A stretch of 64,000 bases of DNA from Streptomyces graminofaciens (GCF_030294945.1 NZ_AP018448.1:4680001-4744000), one strand, 5' to 3'. Positions 10,224 to 21,900 are shown, numbered from the stretch's first letter. The notes: generated from the sequence alone by a model not told the origin. A program made the numbers and translations.

Positions 10224-10892
10224 TCACCCAGCGAAGTCGATCCTCTTCAGAGCGTCCGCCGCGTCCCGGTCGATCAGCACAGCCGACCCGCACCCCTCCG
10301 GCAGCCGCCCCTTCTCCACCTGCCGCAGCAGCCGGGTCATGGCACCGCGGTGCCGGGCGAAGGCGTACCGGGAGACGCCCCTGCCCCGCTCCCGCTGACC
10401 GTCCCGGGCCTGCCCGGCGGTCACGTCGAGCAACAGCAGGTGCAGGGTGCCGCCACGCCGCCGGGCCTCCCGAGCCAGCCAGCCCCGCACCCACGCCTGC
10501 GTCCCGCAGTCATGCACGACGACACCCTCACCGGACCGCAGCGCCCGCCACAGCCCGCCGTAGTGGGCGAGGCGCACGAACGGCCGGTACACGGCGTACG
10601 GCAGCACGCGGGGCAGGCGCGCGTCGTAGCGGTCGCGGGTGTCCTGGGAGTCGATCCGCCGGCCCGGCACCGCCCGTCGCATCAGCGTCGACTTGCCGCT
10701 GCCGGGCAGCCCGGTGACGACGACGAGGTCGTCCGGTCCGAAGGACAGCTCGCGCGGGCTGCGGCCGGAGCGGTCCCTGAGGTCGCGGACGACCGCCGTC
10801 GGGAACGGGCCGCATGCCTCCCCGGCCGGGACAGCGGGCCGCTTGGGCAGCGCGATGCCCGAGGTCGTCGCGTACGCCCTGGTCCTGTTCAC
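10224..10892 (-). CDS. P-loop ATPase/kinase-like protein (AAA_33 / zeta-toxin-like fold)
   Basis: 222 residues. The Walker A motif GLPGSGKST, at about residues 61-69, follows a strand LVVVTGLPG. Downstream are RRIDSQDTRDRYD, VVVHDCGTQAWVRGWLAREAR and a lid-like Arg-rich segment (RERGRGVSRYAFARHR). This is the pattern of small-molecule or nucleotide kinases of the polynucleotide-kinase/zeta-toxin fold, where the Asp after the second strand binds substrate. The target is unknown. It is a stand-alone gene without an antitoxin-like partner beside it, so a toxin role is not supported. Confidence 0.7.
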   Translation of the reverse strand: MNRTRAYATTSGIALPKRPAVPAGEACGPFPTAVVRDLRDRSGRSPRELSFGPDDLVVVTGLPGSGKSTLMRRAVPGRRIDSQDTRDRYDARLPRVLPYAVYRPFVRLAHYGGLWRALRSGEGVVVHDCGTQAWVRGWLAREARRRGGTLHLLLLDVTAGQARDGQRERGRGVSRYAFARHRGAMTRLLRQVEKGRLPEGCGSAVLIDRDAADALKRIDFAG

Positions 10893-11104
10893 CGTGATCG
10901 TCCTCCCCAGGGGTTGGAGGCCCCATCCCCACAGACTGTAAAGAGAAGGTAATGCCCGATCGCTCCTGTTTCAGTCCTCGTATGGACACAAGCGTGCTAC
11001 GAACCGCTGTGTCTCCCCCCTGCGGGACCGGTGAGGCTCCCTCTGCCGTGCCGTGCCGATGCGTGCAATGATGTGCGCGCCAACTGCATACCGGCCGCTT
11101 GAAT

Positions 11105-11303
11105 CCGCGCGGGAGAGCTCCCAGCAGACCGCTGGGGCGCCGAAGGAGCAAGTCCCTCCCTTGAATCTCTCAGGCCCAGATACCGCGCGGGCGAGGCACA
11201 TCTGAAAAGCGAGTCGCCGTGACCGGTGGCTCCACCCACGGTGCAAGTCACGACCACCGATACGTACGGTCGTGGTGAACCTCTCAGGTTCCGATGACAG
11301 ATG
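11105..11303 (+). promoter_or_regulatory. Tandem glycine riboswitch
   Basis: Two glycine-aptamer modules stand directly upstream of gcvT. Aptamer 1 (about 11105-11190) has the conserved GCGGGAGAGC start, GCGCCGAAGGAGCAAG core and AATCTCTCAGGC. Aptamer 2 (about 11199-11303) closes with a CATCTG/CAGATG stem (11199-11204 with 11298-11303) and carries CGGTGCAAGT and ACCTCTCAGGTTCCGATGACAG. The ribosome-binding site of gcvT follows 30 bases later. By family knowledge, glycine binding switches on the glycine-cleavage genes. No classic terminator is seen after aptamer 2, so control of translation or a weak expression platform is possible. Confidence 0.93.
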
Positions 11304-11346
11304 GGGAGGAACTTTCCTCGCCTGTCATGCCCTGGGAGCAGAACCG

Positions 11347-12474
<1,128 letters not shown>

Positions 12475-12630
12475 CACCTTCGTAGTCGTTCGACTGAAGT
12501 TCGACAGACATTCAGTAGACGTTCGGCAGAGGTTCGGCAGAGTGAGGCTGGGCACATCCGTGCTGCTCAACAGCGGTCTCAGCAGTCCCCCATTCATCAT
12601 CACTCCCCCGCGTACAGGAGAATTCAGGCC

Positions 12631-13008
12631 ATGAACATCCCCCAGCAGCTGCGCTACAGCAAGGAGCACGAGTGGCTGTCGGGCGCCGAGGACGGCGTCT
12701 CGACGGTCGGCATCACGGAGTTCGCGGCGAACGCGCTCGGCGATGTCGTCTACGCCCAGCTCCCCGAGGTGGGCTCCACGGTGACCGCGGGCGACACCTG
12801 TGGCGAACTGGAGTCCACGAAGTCGGTCAGCGACCTCTACTCCCCGGTCACCGGTGAGGTCACAGAGATCAACGAGGACGTGGTCAACGACCCGTCGCTG
12901 GTGAACTCCGCCCCGTTCGAGGGCGGCTGGCTGTTCAAGGTACGCGTCACGGACGAGCCGGCCGATCTGCTCTCCGCCGACGAGTACACCGCCCACACCG
13001 CCGGCTGA
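12631..13008 (+). CDS. gcvH: Glycine cleavage system H protein
   Basis: 125 residues, usual length. The lipoyl-accepting lysine is Lys64 in [12 protein letters not shown], inside the biotinyl/lipoyl beta-sandwich fold ([20 protein letters not shown] upstream, ending [15 protein letters not shown]). H-protein shuttles the aminomethyl group between the P-, T- and L-proteins. The gene follows gcvT after 156 bases that contain short imperfect TTCGAC/TTCGGC direct repeats but no clear terminator. AGGAGA lies ahead of the ATG. Most likely co-transcribed from the riboswitch promoter. Confidence 0.96.
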   Translation: MNIPQQLRYSKEHEWLSGAEDGVSTVGITEFAANALGDVVYAQLPEVGSTVTAGDTCGELESTKSVSDLYSPVTGEVTEINEDVVNDPSLVNSAPFEGGWLFKVRVTDEPADLLSADEYTAHTAG

Positions 13009-13026
13009 GAAGACGAGGTCGTACGT

Positions 13027-14289
13027 ATGTCGCTTCTGAACACGCCCCTGCACGAGCTCGACCCGGACGTCGCCGCCGCCGTCGACGCCGAGCTGCTGCG
13101 CCAGCAGTCCACCCTGGAGATGATCGCCTCGGAGAACTTCGCTCCGGTCGCGGTCATCGAGGCCCAGGGCTCCGTGCTGACCAACAAGTACGCCGAGGGC
13201 TACCCCGGCCGCCGCTACTACGGCGGCTGCGAGCACGTCGACGTCACCGAGCAGATCGCGATCGACCGGGTCAAGGAGCTGTTCGGCGCCGAGTACGCCA
13301 ACGTCCAGCCGCACTCGGGTGCCTCCGCCAACCAGGCCGCGCTGTTCGCCCTGGCCCAGCCCGGCGACACCATCCTCGGCCTGGACCTGGCGCACGGCGG
13401 CCACCTCACCCACGGGATGCGGCTGAACTTCTCCGGCAAGCAGTTCAACGTGGTCCCCTACCACGTGGACGACGCCGGTCTGGTCGACATGGCCGAGGTC
13501 GAGCGGCTCGCCAAGGAGCACCGCCCGAAGGTGATCATCGCGGGCTGGTCGGCGTACCCGCGTCAGCTGGACTTCGCCGAGTTCCGCCGGATCGCCGACG
13601 AGGTCGAGGCGTATCTGTGGGTCGACATGGCGCACTTCGCGGGCCTGGTCGCGGCCGGGCTGCACCCGAACCCGGTGGAGTACGCGGACGTCGTCACGTC
13701 CACGACGCACAAGACGCTCGGCGGACCCCGCGGCGGCATCATCCTCGCCAGGAAGGACTTCGCGAAGAAGCTGAACTCGTCCGTGTTCCCCGGCTTCCAG
13801 GGCGGCCCCCTGGAGCATGTGATCGCGGCGAAGGCGGTGTCCTTCAAGGTGGCGGCCTCGGAGGAGTTCAAGGAGCGGCAGCGCCGTACGGTCGAGGGCG
13901 CGAAGATCCTCGCCGAGCGGCTCACGGCGCCGGACGCCCGTGAGGCCGGGGTCAACGTCCTCTCCGGCGGCACCGACGTGCACCTGATCCTGGTCGACCT
14001 GCGCGAGTCCGAGCTGGACGGGCAGCAGGCCGAGGACCGCCTCCACGAGGTCGGCATCACGGTCAACCGCAACGCCGTCCCGAACGACCCCCGCCCACCG
14101 ATGGTCACCTCCGGCCTGCGCATCGGCACGCCGGCGCTGGCGACGCGCGGTTTCACGGCCGAGGACTTCACCGAGGTCGCGGACGTGATCGCGGCGGCGC
14201 TGAAGCCGTCGTACGACGTCGACGGCCTGAAGGCCCGGGTCAAGGCCCTGGCGGACAAGCACCCGCTGTACCCGGGCCTGGGGAAGTAA
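13027..14289 (+). CDS. glyA: Serine hydroxymethyltransferase
   Basis: 420 residues, standard length. PLP-dependent interconversion of glycine plus methylene-THF with serine plus THF. Motifs are SENFAP, the GRRYYGGCE loop, [20 protein letters not shown], and the Schiff-base lysine in [14 protein letters not shown] (Lys229). It starts 18 bases after gcvH. In this operon it would consume the one-carbon unit released by GcvT to turn a second glycine into serine, feeding the serine dehydratase downstream. Confidence 0.97.
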   Translation: MSLLNTPLHELDPDVAAAVDAELLRQQSTLEMIASENFAPVAVIEAQGSVLTNKYAEGYPGRRYYGGCEHVDVTEQIAIDRVKELFGAEYANVQPHSGASANQAALFALAQPGDTILGLDLAHGGHLTHGMRLNFSGKQFNVVPYHVDDAGLVDMAEVERLAKEHRPKVIIAGWSAYPRQLDFAEFRRIADEVEAYLWVDMAHFAGLVAAGLHPNPVEYADVVTSTTHKTLGGPRGGIILARKDFAKKLNSSVFPGFQGGPLEHVIAAKAVSFKVAASEEFKERQRRTVEGAKILAERLTAPDAREAGVNVLSGGTDVHLILVDLRESELDGQQAEDRLHEVGITVNRNAVPNDPRPPMVTSGLRIGTPALATRGFTAEDFTEVADVIAAALKPSYDVDGLKARVKALADKHPLYPGLGK

Positions 14290-14323
14290 CCCCGCCTTCA
14301 TCGGCACGTAGCCCCGCTCTTCG

Positions 14324-14360
14324 GGGGCACCGCGCACACTTGGAGTGAGCGCGGTGCCCC
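14324..14360. terminator. Hairpin between glyA and sdaA
   Basis: Arms GGGGCACCGCGC (14324-14335) and its perfect complement (14349-14360) with a 13-base loop; no T-run. It could reduce read-through from the gcv/glyA transcript into sdaA or stabilise the upstream message. Confidence 0.65.
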
Positions 14361-14401
14361 ACCCCCTGCACAACCCCTCCCCCCGTATCTGAGGAGTCAC
14401 C

Positions 14402-15769
<1,368 letters not shown>

Positions 15770-15794
15770 GGGGACGGCCCCTCGCACTCCCACT

Positions 15795-16208
15795 TCACCC
15801 CGCGCGCACGCTCGTCCTCACCCACTCGGCGATGTCGTGTGTCGTCGCGCCGGGGGTGAAGAGGGCCGCTACGCCCATGTTCCGTAGCGTCGGGATGTCG
15901 GCCTCCGGGATGATGCCGCCGCCGAAGACGGTGATGTCCTCCGCGTCGGCTTCCCTCAGAAGTCTGAGGACCTCGGCGAAGAGGGTCATGTGGGCGCCGG
16001 ACAGTACCGAGAGGCCGATTCCGTCGGCGTCCTCCTGGATCGCCGTGTCCACGATCTGGCGTGGTGTCTGGTGGAGCCCGGTGTAGACGACTTCCACCCC
16101 GGCGTCCCGCAGGGCGCGGGCGATGACCTTGGCGCCACGGTCGTGGCCGTCCAGCCCCGGTTTGGCGATCACGACGCGAACGGGTGTCGATGTCGGTGTC
16201 GGTGTCAC
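15795..16208 (-). CDS. B12-binding small subunit of acyl-CoA mutase
   Basis: 137 residues from GTG 16208 ([20 protein letters not shown]). The cobalamin-binding signature DxHxxG is DGHDRG with the lower-axial ligand His22. The other two B12-loop elements are present as SVLSGAH and the glycine-rich [11 protein letters not shown]. Length and layout match the small subunit of split mutases (IcmB or archaeal MCM small subunit, about 136-140 residues). It starts 29 bases after the large-subunit stop. An in-frame ATG at 16271 would overlap that gene and has no ribosome-binding site, whereas GGAGACAGGAAA precedes the chosen GTG. It faces sdaA, with only 25 bases between stops. Confidence 0.92.
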   Translation of the reverse strand: MTPTPTSTPVRVVIAKPGLDGHDRGAKVIARALRDAGVEVVYTGLHQTPRQIVDTAIQEDADGIGLSVLSGAHMTLFAEVLRLLREADAEDITVFGGGIIPEADIPTLRNMGVAALFTPGATTHDIAEWVRTSVRAG

Positions 16209-16237
16209 TGCGGTTTCCTGTCTCCTCTCGGCTGTCG

Positions 16238-17815
16238 TCAGAAGGCGTCCGACGGCACGTACGTCCCCCACACCTCACGCAGCGCGTCGCACACCTCGCC
16301 GACCGTGGCGCGGGCCTTCAACGCGTCCTTCATCGGGTAGAGGACGTTGTCCGTGCCCTCCGCCGCCTTCCTCAGCTCCGCCAACGCCCTGTCCACCGCC
16401 GACTGATCCCGCTCCGCCCGCAGCCTCGCCAGCCGCTCCGCCTGCCGCGCCTCGATCGCCGGGTCGACACGCAAAGGCTCATACGGCTCCTCCTCGTCCA
16501 GCTGGAAACGGTTCACCCCGACCACGACCCGCTCACCGGAGTCGGTCTCCTGCGCGATCCGGTAGGCGCTGCGCTCGATCTCGTTCTTCTGGAAGCCGTG
16601 CTCGATGGCCGCCACCGCGCCCCCGAGGTCCTCGACCCTGCGCATGAGGTCGAGCGCGGCCGCCTCCACGTCGTCCGTCATCCTCTCGACCACGTACGAC
16701 CCCGCGAACGGGTCGACCGTCGCCGTCACGTCCGTCTCGTACGCCAGGACCTGCTGGGTACGCAGCGCCAGCCGCGCCGACTTGTCCGTCGGCAGCGCGA
16801 TCGCCTCGTCGAAGGAGTTCGTGTGCAGCGACTGCGTGCCGCCGAGCACCGCCGCGAGGCCCTGGACGGCGACCCGGACCAGGTTCACCTCCGGCTGCTG
16901 GGCCGTCAGCTGGACCCCGGCCGTCTGGGTGTGGAAGCGCAGCATCAGCGACTTGGGGTCGCGGGCGCCGAACTCCTCCCGCATCACCCTGGCCCAGATC
17001 CGGCGGGCGGCACGGAACTTGGCCACCTCCTCCAGGATCGTCGTACGGGCCACGAAGAAGAAGGAGAGCCGCGGGGCGAAGTCGTCGACGTCCATTCCGG
17101 CCGCCACCGCGGTGCGGACGTACTCGATGCCGTCGGCCAGCGTGAAGGCGATCTCCTGCGCGGGCGAGGCCCCCGCCTCCGCCATGTGGTAGCCGGAGAT
17201 CGAGATGGTGTTCCACCTCGGGATCTCGGTCCGGCAGTACCTGAAGATGTCGGCGATGAGCCGCAGCGACGGCTTCGGCGGGAAGATGTACGTCCCCCGC
17301 GCGATGTACTCCTTCAGCACGTCGTTCTGGATCGTGCCCGTCAGCTGCCGCGCCGGTACGCCCTGTTCCTCCGCCACCAGCTGGTACATCAGCAGCAGCA
17401 GCGCCGCGGGGGCGTTGATCGTCATCGACGTCGAGACCTGGTCCAGCGGGATCCCGTCGAACAGCACCCGCATGTCGTCGACCGAGTCGATCGCCACGCC
17501 CACCTTGCCGACCTCGCCGTGGGCGATCAGGGCGTCCGAGTCGTGGCCCATCTGGGTCGGCAGGTCGAAGGCGACCGACAGGCCCGTGGTGCCGTGGGCG
17601 ATCAGCTGCCGGTAGCGGGCGTTGGACTCCGTCGCCGTACCGAAGCCGGCGTACTGACGCATGGTCCAGGGCCGGCCCGTGTACATCGACGGGTAGACGC
17701 CACGGGTGAAGGGGTACGCGCCCGGCTCGCCCAGCTTCTCCGCGGGGTCCCAGCCGGCCAGGTCCCCGGGACCGTAGACCGGTTCGATGGGCAGTCCGGA
17801 CTCCGACTCGCGCAT
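16238..17815 (-). CDS. B12-dependent acyl-CoA mutase large subunit, methylmalonyl-CoA mutase type
   Basis: 525 residues covering only the TIM-barrel substrate domain; the cobalamin domain is encoded separately by the next gene. Conserved blocks include [50 protein letters not shown] and [17 protein letters not shown]. Counting along the alignment I know for Propionibacterium MCM, Tyr89 falls on Tyr55 and Arg207 on Arg173 (KEYIAR). Methylmalonyl-CoA mutases have Tyr/Arg at these two places and isobutyryl-CoA mutases Phe/Gln, so the sequence favours methylmalonyl-CoA to succinyl-CoA, or a close carboxylated substrate. Many databases would label it only as acyl-CoA mutase. Its operon partners are an oxidoreductase and a hydrolase. 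Confidence 0.9.
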   Translation of the reverse strand: MRESESGLPIEPVYGPGDLAGWDPAEKLGEPGAYPFTRGVYPSMYTGRPWTMRQYAGFGTATESNARYRQLIAHGTTGLSVAFDLPTQMGHDSDALIAHGEVGKVGVAIDSVDDMRVLFDGIPLDQVSTSMTINAPAALLLLMYQLVAEEQGVPARQLTGTIQNDVLKEYIARGTYIFPPKPSLRLIADIFRYCRTEIPRWNTISISGYHMAEAGASPAQEIAFTLADGIEYVRTAVAAGMDVDDFAPRLSFFFVARTTILEEVAKFRAARRIWARVMREEFGARDPKSLMLRFHTQTAGVQLTAQQPEVNLVRVAVQGLAAVLGGTQSLHTNSFDEAIALPTDKSARLALRTQQVLAYETDVTATVDPFAGSYVVERMTDDVEAAALDLMRRVEDLGGAVAAIEHGFQKNEIERSAYRIAQETDSGERVVVGVNRFQLDEEEPYEPLRVDPAIEARQAERLARLRAERDQSAVDRALAELRKAAEGTDNVLYPMKDALKARATVGEVCDALREVWGTYVPSDAF

Positions 17816-17860
17816 GCGTTCCCCCTGATGCTGATGCCTGTGATGGTGCCGGTGGTGGTG

Positions 17861-18874
17861 TCAGGAACGGACGTCGAGTACGTATTTGCCCGTGGACGCC
17901 CTCGTCTCCAGGAGTTCGTGGGCGTGTACGACGTCCTTCAGGGGCAGCACCTTCACGTCGACGCGGACCTCGCCCTTCGCGACCTCCGTCAGGGCACGTT
18001 CCAGGTGGGCGCGGAACAGTTCGGGGGCGCGGCCGGCGACGCCGCCGAGGTTGTAGCCGGCGAGCGAACTGTTCGTGTACCAGGGGTGGTTGCCCTCGAA
18101 TGTCACGTCCTCGGCCGCCGCGTTGCCGAAGACGATGTGCCGGCCGAAGGCTGCCAGCAAGCCCGTCACGGAGGAGCGGAACGCGCCGCCCACCGAGTCC
18201 AGGACCAGGTCGGCGCCCGCTCCGCCGGTCCGCTCGGAGACCTCCCGCTCGATCTCCTCGTACGACACCACGCTGTCGTAGCCGAAGCCGCGCGCGTATT
18301 CGGCCTTGGCCGGGGTGCTGGTCACGCCGATCACCGTGGCCGCTCCCAGCGAGCGGGCCAGTTGGGCGGCGGCCGTGCCGACTCCGCCCGCGGCGGCGAG
18401 AACGACCACGGTCTCGCCCTCGGTGAGGTGGCCGGCCGAAGTGAGGACGCCGAGGGCGGTGGTGACGTTGCAGAGGGCGCCGGCCGCCAGGGCGCCGTCC
18501 AGTTCGGCGAGTTCGCCGTCCAGCCGTACGGCGTGTTCCGCGCCCACCGCGACGACCTCGGCGTTTCCGCCGCCGCCCAGGGTGAGGGCGGCCACGCGGT
18601 CACCGGGGGCGAAACCGGTGACGTCGGTGCCGACGGCGCGTACCGTGCCGACCGCCTCCAGGCCCGGGAAGTGCGGGAGGTCCACGGGGAACTGGCCGCG
18701 TCGGAACATCACTTCGGCGAAGTTCACCCCCGCGTACTCGACGTCGACGGTGATCTGTCCGGGCTGCGGCTCGGGTGTCGGCGCGTCCGTGACGGTCAGG
18801 ACGGACGGGCCACCGAACGAGTCGACACGGACCGTGCGCATCGGGGCCGCGGGGGTCTGGGAGGTGTTCGTCAT
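17861..18874 (-). CDS. Zinc-independent quinone oxidoreductase-type MDR dehydrogenase
   Basis: 337 residues of the medium-chain dehydrogenase/reductase superfamily, quinone-reductase branch. The GroES-like N-terminal half contains GVNFAEVMFRRGQFP, FPGLEAVGTV and GDRVAALT. The Rossmann half has VLAAAGGVGTAAAQLA for NADPH binding. The zinc-ligand set of alcohol dehydrogenases is absent, so NADPH-dependent reduction of a quinone or an activated enoyl/carbonyl compound is expected. The substrate is unknown. The ATG overlaps the stop of the hydrolase gene as ATGA, and the mutase gene starts 45 bases after its stop, suggesting one operon. Confidence 0.88.
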   Translation of the reverse strand: MTNTSQTPAAPMRTVRVDSFGGPSVLTVTDAPTPEPQPGQITVDVEYAGVNFAEVMFRRGQFPVDLPHFPGLEAVGTVRAVGTDVTGFAPGDRVAALTLGGGGNAEVVAVGAEHAVRLDGELAELDGALAAGALCNVTTALGVLTSAGHLTEGETVVVLAAAGGVGTAAAQLARSLGAATVIGVTSTPAKAEYARGFGYDSVVSYEEIEREVSERTGGAGADLVLDSVGGAFRSSVTGLLAAFGRHIVFGNAAAEDVTFEGNHPWYTNSSLAGYNLGGVAGRAPELFRAHLERALTEVAKGEVRVDVKVLPLKDVVHAHELLETRASTGKYVLDVRS

Positions 18875-19542
18875 CGGATTCCTGTCTCGCTGAGAGTGCT
18901 GGTGGGGCCGTGTCCGGTGAGCAGGCGGGTGCCGCCGGGACAGGCGGTGGCGATCGTGCGGAGGGAGGCGTCCAGGCTCGCCGGGCTGGCGCCGGGCGCG
19001 TCCGCGCGTCCTCCGCCGGTGGCGAGGAGGGTGTCGCCGGTGGCGAGCAGTGGTGCCTCGTCGCCGTCGAAGCGGAACATCACGGAGCCGCCGGTGTGAC
19101 CGGGGGTGTGCAGCACGGTGACCCGGCCCGCCGCGAAGGCCAGTTCGCCGCCGTGTTCGGGCAGGTCACCGACCTCGTCGGGCTCCTGGTCGGGGTGGCC
19201 GACGAGTAGTTCACGGGGGAAGGAGTCCGGCAGCCCCTTGGCGGGGGCGCCGAACTGGTAGCGGTCGGCGGGGTGGATCCACGCGGCGATGCCGTAGCGC
19301 CGGGCGAGCGGCACGGCGTCCCAGGTGTGGTCCATGTGGCCATGTGTGATCAGGATCGCCTCGGGTTGGAGCCGGTGCGTGCGGACGGCCTCGGCGACCG
19401 CGTCGGCGGAGTCGTGACCGGGGTCGATGATCAGGCACGGCGATCCGGGTCCCGCGGCGACGACGTGGACGTTCGTGCCGAACTTGCCGGTGGTGGCGGA
19501 CAGTACGAGCATGCCTTCGACTCTGTCGGAGTCCTCGGCCAT
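18871..19542 (-). CDS. Metallo-beta-lactamase-fold hydrolase (glyoxalase II-like)
   Basis: 223 residues. The metal motif HxHxDH is THGHMDH (His67, His69, Asp71, His72), followed by HTPGHTGG and a final GHGPTS, the complete ligand set for a binuclear metal centre. The opening MLVLSATTGKFGTNVHVVAA...CLIIDPGHD is typical of the glyoxalase II-like group, which hydrolyses thioesters such as S-lactoyl-glutathione or other thiol adducts. The real substrate is unknown; next to an acyl-CoA mutase, a thioesterase role is plausible. First gene of the four-gene minus-strand operon. Confidence 0.88.
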   Translation of the reverse strand: MAEDSDRVEGMLVLSATTGKFGTNVHVVAAGPGSPCLIIDPGHDSADAVAEAVRTHRLQPEAILITHGHMDHTWDAVPLARRYGIAAWIHPADRYQFGAPAKGLPDSFPRELLVGHPDQEPDEVGDLPEHGGELAFAAGRVTVLHTPGHTGGSVMFRFDGDEAPLLATGDTLLATGGGRADAPGASPASLDASLRTIATACPGGTRLLTGHGPTSTLSETGIR

Positions 19543-19633
19543 ATGTCAATTGCCGTTTGTGAAGCAGAGCTCTGGCTTATCGCTCATCTATAGTGCCGAG
19601 TGGCATAGCCCGCAACAGACAGGGGGTTCGTAC

Positions 19634-20563
19634 GTGAAGGCCGTCGCCATCCAGCGCTACGGAGGGCCGGAGGTCCTGGAGCTCATGGACCTGCCCGAAC
19701 CGCGTCTAGGCCCGGACGTCGTGCTCGTCCGCGTGCGCTACGCGGGCGTCAACCCGGCGGACTGGAAGATCCGCGAGGGGTACATCGACGACTGGTTCGA
19801 GTCGCACTTCCCCATGGTGATGGGCTGCGACCTGTCCGGTGTCGTCGAGCGCACGGGCATCGGCGTCACCGAGTTCGCCCCGGGCGACGAGGTCGTCGGC
19901 TACGTCCGCGCCGACCACATGCAACGCGGCACGTACGGCGAGCTGGTGGCGGCCCCCGTCCGCACCCTGGCGCACAAGCCGCGCGCCCTCGACTGGCGGG
20001 CCGCAGCCGGGCTTCCGGCCGCCGGGCTCACCGCCTACCAGGCGCTGCGCCGCCATCTGGAGGTCGGCCCGGGTGACGTACTGCTCGTGCACGCGGCGGC
20101 CGGCGGGGTCGGCTCCCTCGCCGTACAGATCGGGCGGGCGCTCGGCGCGCGGGTCATCGGCACGGCGAGCGAGCGCAACCACGACTTCCTGCGCTCGCTC
20201 GGCGCCGAGCCCGTGACGTACGGCCCCGGCCTCGCCGACCGGGTGCGGGCGCTGGCCCCGGACGGCGTCGACGCGGTGTTCGACCTCATGGGCGGTGACA
20301 CGCTGCACGGTTCGCCCGCCCTGTTGCGCCCGGGCGGGCGCCTCGCGTCCATCTCCGGGGACGTGACCGGGCTGGGCGGGCGCTATGTGTTCGTCCGCCC
20401 CGACCCGGCCGACCTCGCCGAACTGGTCGCGCTGGCGGACCGTGGCGCGGTACGGGTCCATGTCAGCGCCGAGTTCCCGCTCGCGGACGCCGCGCGCGCC
20501 CATGAGCTGGTGGCGACCGGGCATGTGCGCGGCAAGGTCGTTCTGGCGGTGACGCCGGCCTGA
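19634..20563 (+). CDS. NADP-dependent quinone oxidoreductase-type MDR protein
   Basis: 309 residues from GTG 19634 with AGGGGG upstream. A longer open frame to 19427 runs antisense over the hydrolase gene and was rejected. It has the quinone-reductase layout: YAGVNPADWKIREGYID, GCDLSGVVERTG, FAPGDEVVGYV, then the nucleotide-binding VHAAAGGVGSLAVQIGRA. It ends in a QOR C-terminus (HVRGKVVLAV). It lacks structural zinc cysteines. It is divergent from the hydrolase/QOR/mutase operon with only 91 bases between starts; a TATAGT at 19589-19594 could be its -10 box. It shares only moderate identity with the other QOR-type protein. Confidence 0.88.
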   Translation: MKAVAIQRYGGPEVLELMDLPEPRLGPDVVLVRVRYAGVNPADWKIREGYIDDWFESHFPMVMGCDLSGVVERTGIGVTEFAPGDEVVGYVRADHMQRGTYGELVAAPVRTLAHKPRALDWRAAAGLPAAGLTAYQALRRHLEVGPGDVLLVHAAAGGVGSLAVQIGRALGARVIGTASERNHDFLRSLGAEPVTYGPGLADRVRALAPDGVDAVFDLMGGDTLHGSPALLRPGGRLASISGDVTGLGGRYVFVRPDPADLAELVALADRGAVRVHVSAEFPLADAARAHELVATGHVRGKVVLAVTPA

Positions 20564-20606
20564 CCCCGAAGACGTAGGCCGTAGGTGGTCAGCAGTACGA
20601 GCGCGG

Positions 20607-20634
20607 AAGGGCCGTCCCTGGTCGGGCGGCCCTT
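20607..20634 (+). terminator. Rho-independent terminator
   Basis: Stem AAGGGCCG (20607-20614) with CGGCCCTT (20627-20634), followed by TTC. It ends the quinone-oxidoreductase transcript and separates it from the AfsA-led operon. Confidence 0.8.
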
Positions 20635-20788
20635 TTCTCATGCCTGGTTCCGTGTCCGGCGCGCCTCCTTCCGGCTCTTCAGTGAGCCTTGAGCGGCTCT
20701 CGGGCCGGTCCTGCCGGAGTCTCGGCCCAGCCGTGGCGGAGCCGTCGGTGAAACCCCTCGGTGTTCTCGGCCGAAGCCCCAGAGGCGG

Positions 20789-20827
20789 CTGCAAGGCTGA
20801 TTTCACGCCTCCCGGGACGCCTTGCAG
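20789..20827. promoter_or_regulatory. Inverted repeat upstream of the AfsA-family gene
   Basis: CTGCAAGGC (20789-20797) and GCCTTGCAG (20819-20827) are exact inverted copies separated by 21 bases, 54 bases before the AfsA start. This is compatible with an operator for a dimeric repressor or an RNA hairpin in the 5' leader. It does not resemble the usual AT-rich butyrolactone-receptor box I know. The rest of the 317-base gap (20564-20880) shows no gene. Confidence 0.55.
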
Positions 20828-20880
20828 AACGCCTTCCAGGGGCCGCCGAACGAAACCACGGACGAACGAACGGGACTGGC

Positions 20881-21894
20881 ATGACCATTGCTGAGCAGGA
20901 GCGGCCGGACGCCGCCCCGGCCGCGGCCTCGGCCGAACCGGCTTACCAGCGTTCGATGGACCGGGTGCTGGTGCACCGCCGCGCCGTCATGGAGGTCTTC
21001 GTCACGGACGCGGCGCGGCTCGGCGACGACACGTTCGCCGTGGCGGTCCAGGCGCCCCGGGCGCACAGCTACTACAACGACCACACCCAGCGGCCCGCGC
21101 TGCTCGACCCGCTGTTCCTCCTTGAGGCGGCCCGGCAGGCGGTCACCGTCGTGGCGCACCAGTGGCTCGGGGTCTCGTACGACACCTCGTTCCTGATCAG
21201 CGACTGGACCACCGAGTTCCCGGAGCCGGCCGCGCTGCGGACCCGTGGCGACGCGCCGGACGAGTTCGTCGTCGAGGTCACCACCCGTGATCTGAAGCGG
21301 CGCGGTACGAGGCTGCTGGCCGCCACGCTGGAGTGCGTGTTCGTCGTCGGGGGCCGGCGTGCCGGGACGAGCCGCGTCGTGGCCGGTTATCTCAGCCGGG
21401 ACGGTTACCTGGCGCACCGCGAGAAGAGCCGGGGAAACGTTCCACCGCTCTCCTCCGCCATGCCGGTCGAGCGCGCCGGTGTCCCCGTGGCGCCCGGGCT
21501 CGTGGGCCGGGAGCGGGCCGGGAACGTGGTGCTGACCGATGTGGAACAGCCGGGCGGCTCCGCTCTCCTGCGCGCCTCGCTCGACGTGCCCGTACAGCAC
21601 CCGGCGATGTACGACCACCCGCTGGACCATGTGCCCGCGATGGCGCTGCTGGAGGCGGCCCGGCAGGCGGCGGTGCTCGCCGCCGGGGCGCCGGCGGAGC
21701 GGCGGTACGCGTACGCCTTCGACGCGACGTTCAGCCGGTTCGTGGAGCTGGACAGCCCGGTGACGGTCACCGTGGAGCCCTCGGGCGAGCGTTTCACCGT
21801 CGACTTCCGGCAGGACGGCGCGTCCGTCTGCACGGCCACCGTCGGTGTCGCCGGGCTCCCGGCGGCTGCGGCTACGACCACGGACGGCGGGTGA
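20881..21894 (+). CDS. AfsA-family butenolide/gamma-butyrolactone synthase, double hot-dog
   Basis: 337 residues in two AfsA hot-dog repeats. Each carries the family's catalytic-helix pattern: DPLFLLEAARQAVT (residues 76-89) and VPAMALLEAARQAAV (251-265), both with the conserved Glu and Arg. The second repeat is preceded by the HPAMYDHPLDHVP element. AfsA enzymes join a beta-ketoacyl chain from its carrier to dihydroxyacetone phosphate, giving the phosphorylated butenolide precursor of A-factor-type signals or furans. ATG 20881 was chosen over upstream codons because the repeat of conserved residues begins soon after it. It leads an operon with its own ACP, condensing enzymes, ketoreductases, an oxygenase and a phosphatase. 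No TetR-type receptor gene adjoins it, which is unusual for this family. Confidence 0.9.
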   Translation: MTIAEQERPDAAPAAASAEPAYQRSMDRVLVHRRAVMEVFVTDAARLGDDTFAVAVQAPRAHSYYNDHTQRPALLDPLFLLEAARQAVTVVAHQWLGVSYDTSFLISDWTTEFPEPAALRTRGDAPDEFVVEVTTRDLKRRGTRLLAATLECVFVVGGRRAGTSRVVAGYLSRDGYLAHREKSRGNVPPLSSAMPVERAGVPVAPGLVGRERAGNVVLTDVEQPGGSALLRASLDVPVQHPAMYDHPLDHVPAMALLEAARQAAVLAAGAPAERRYAYAFDATFSRFVELDSPVTVTVEPSGERFTVDFRQDGASVCTATVGVAGLPAAAATTTDGG

Positions 21895-21900
21895 CGGTCC

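Noticed and set aside
10224..10892. Zeta-type toxin of a toxin-antitoxin pair
   Set aside because: The P-loop fits, but no antitoxin-like gene adjoins it, so only a kinase-like ATPase was called.
16238..17815. Isobutyryl-CoA mutase (IcmA) assignment
   Set aside because: The separate 137-residue small subunit suggests it, but Tyr55/Arg173 match methylmalonyl-type enzymes and not the Phe/Gln pair.
20881..21894. Adjacent gamma-butyrolactone receptor gene (TetR type)
   Set aside because: Looked for in both directions up to 45 kb; regulators found are MarR, SARP, XRE, LAL and LuxR types only.
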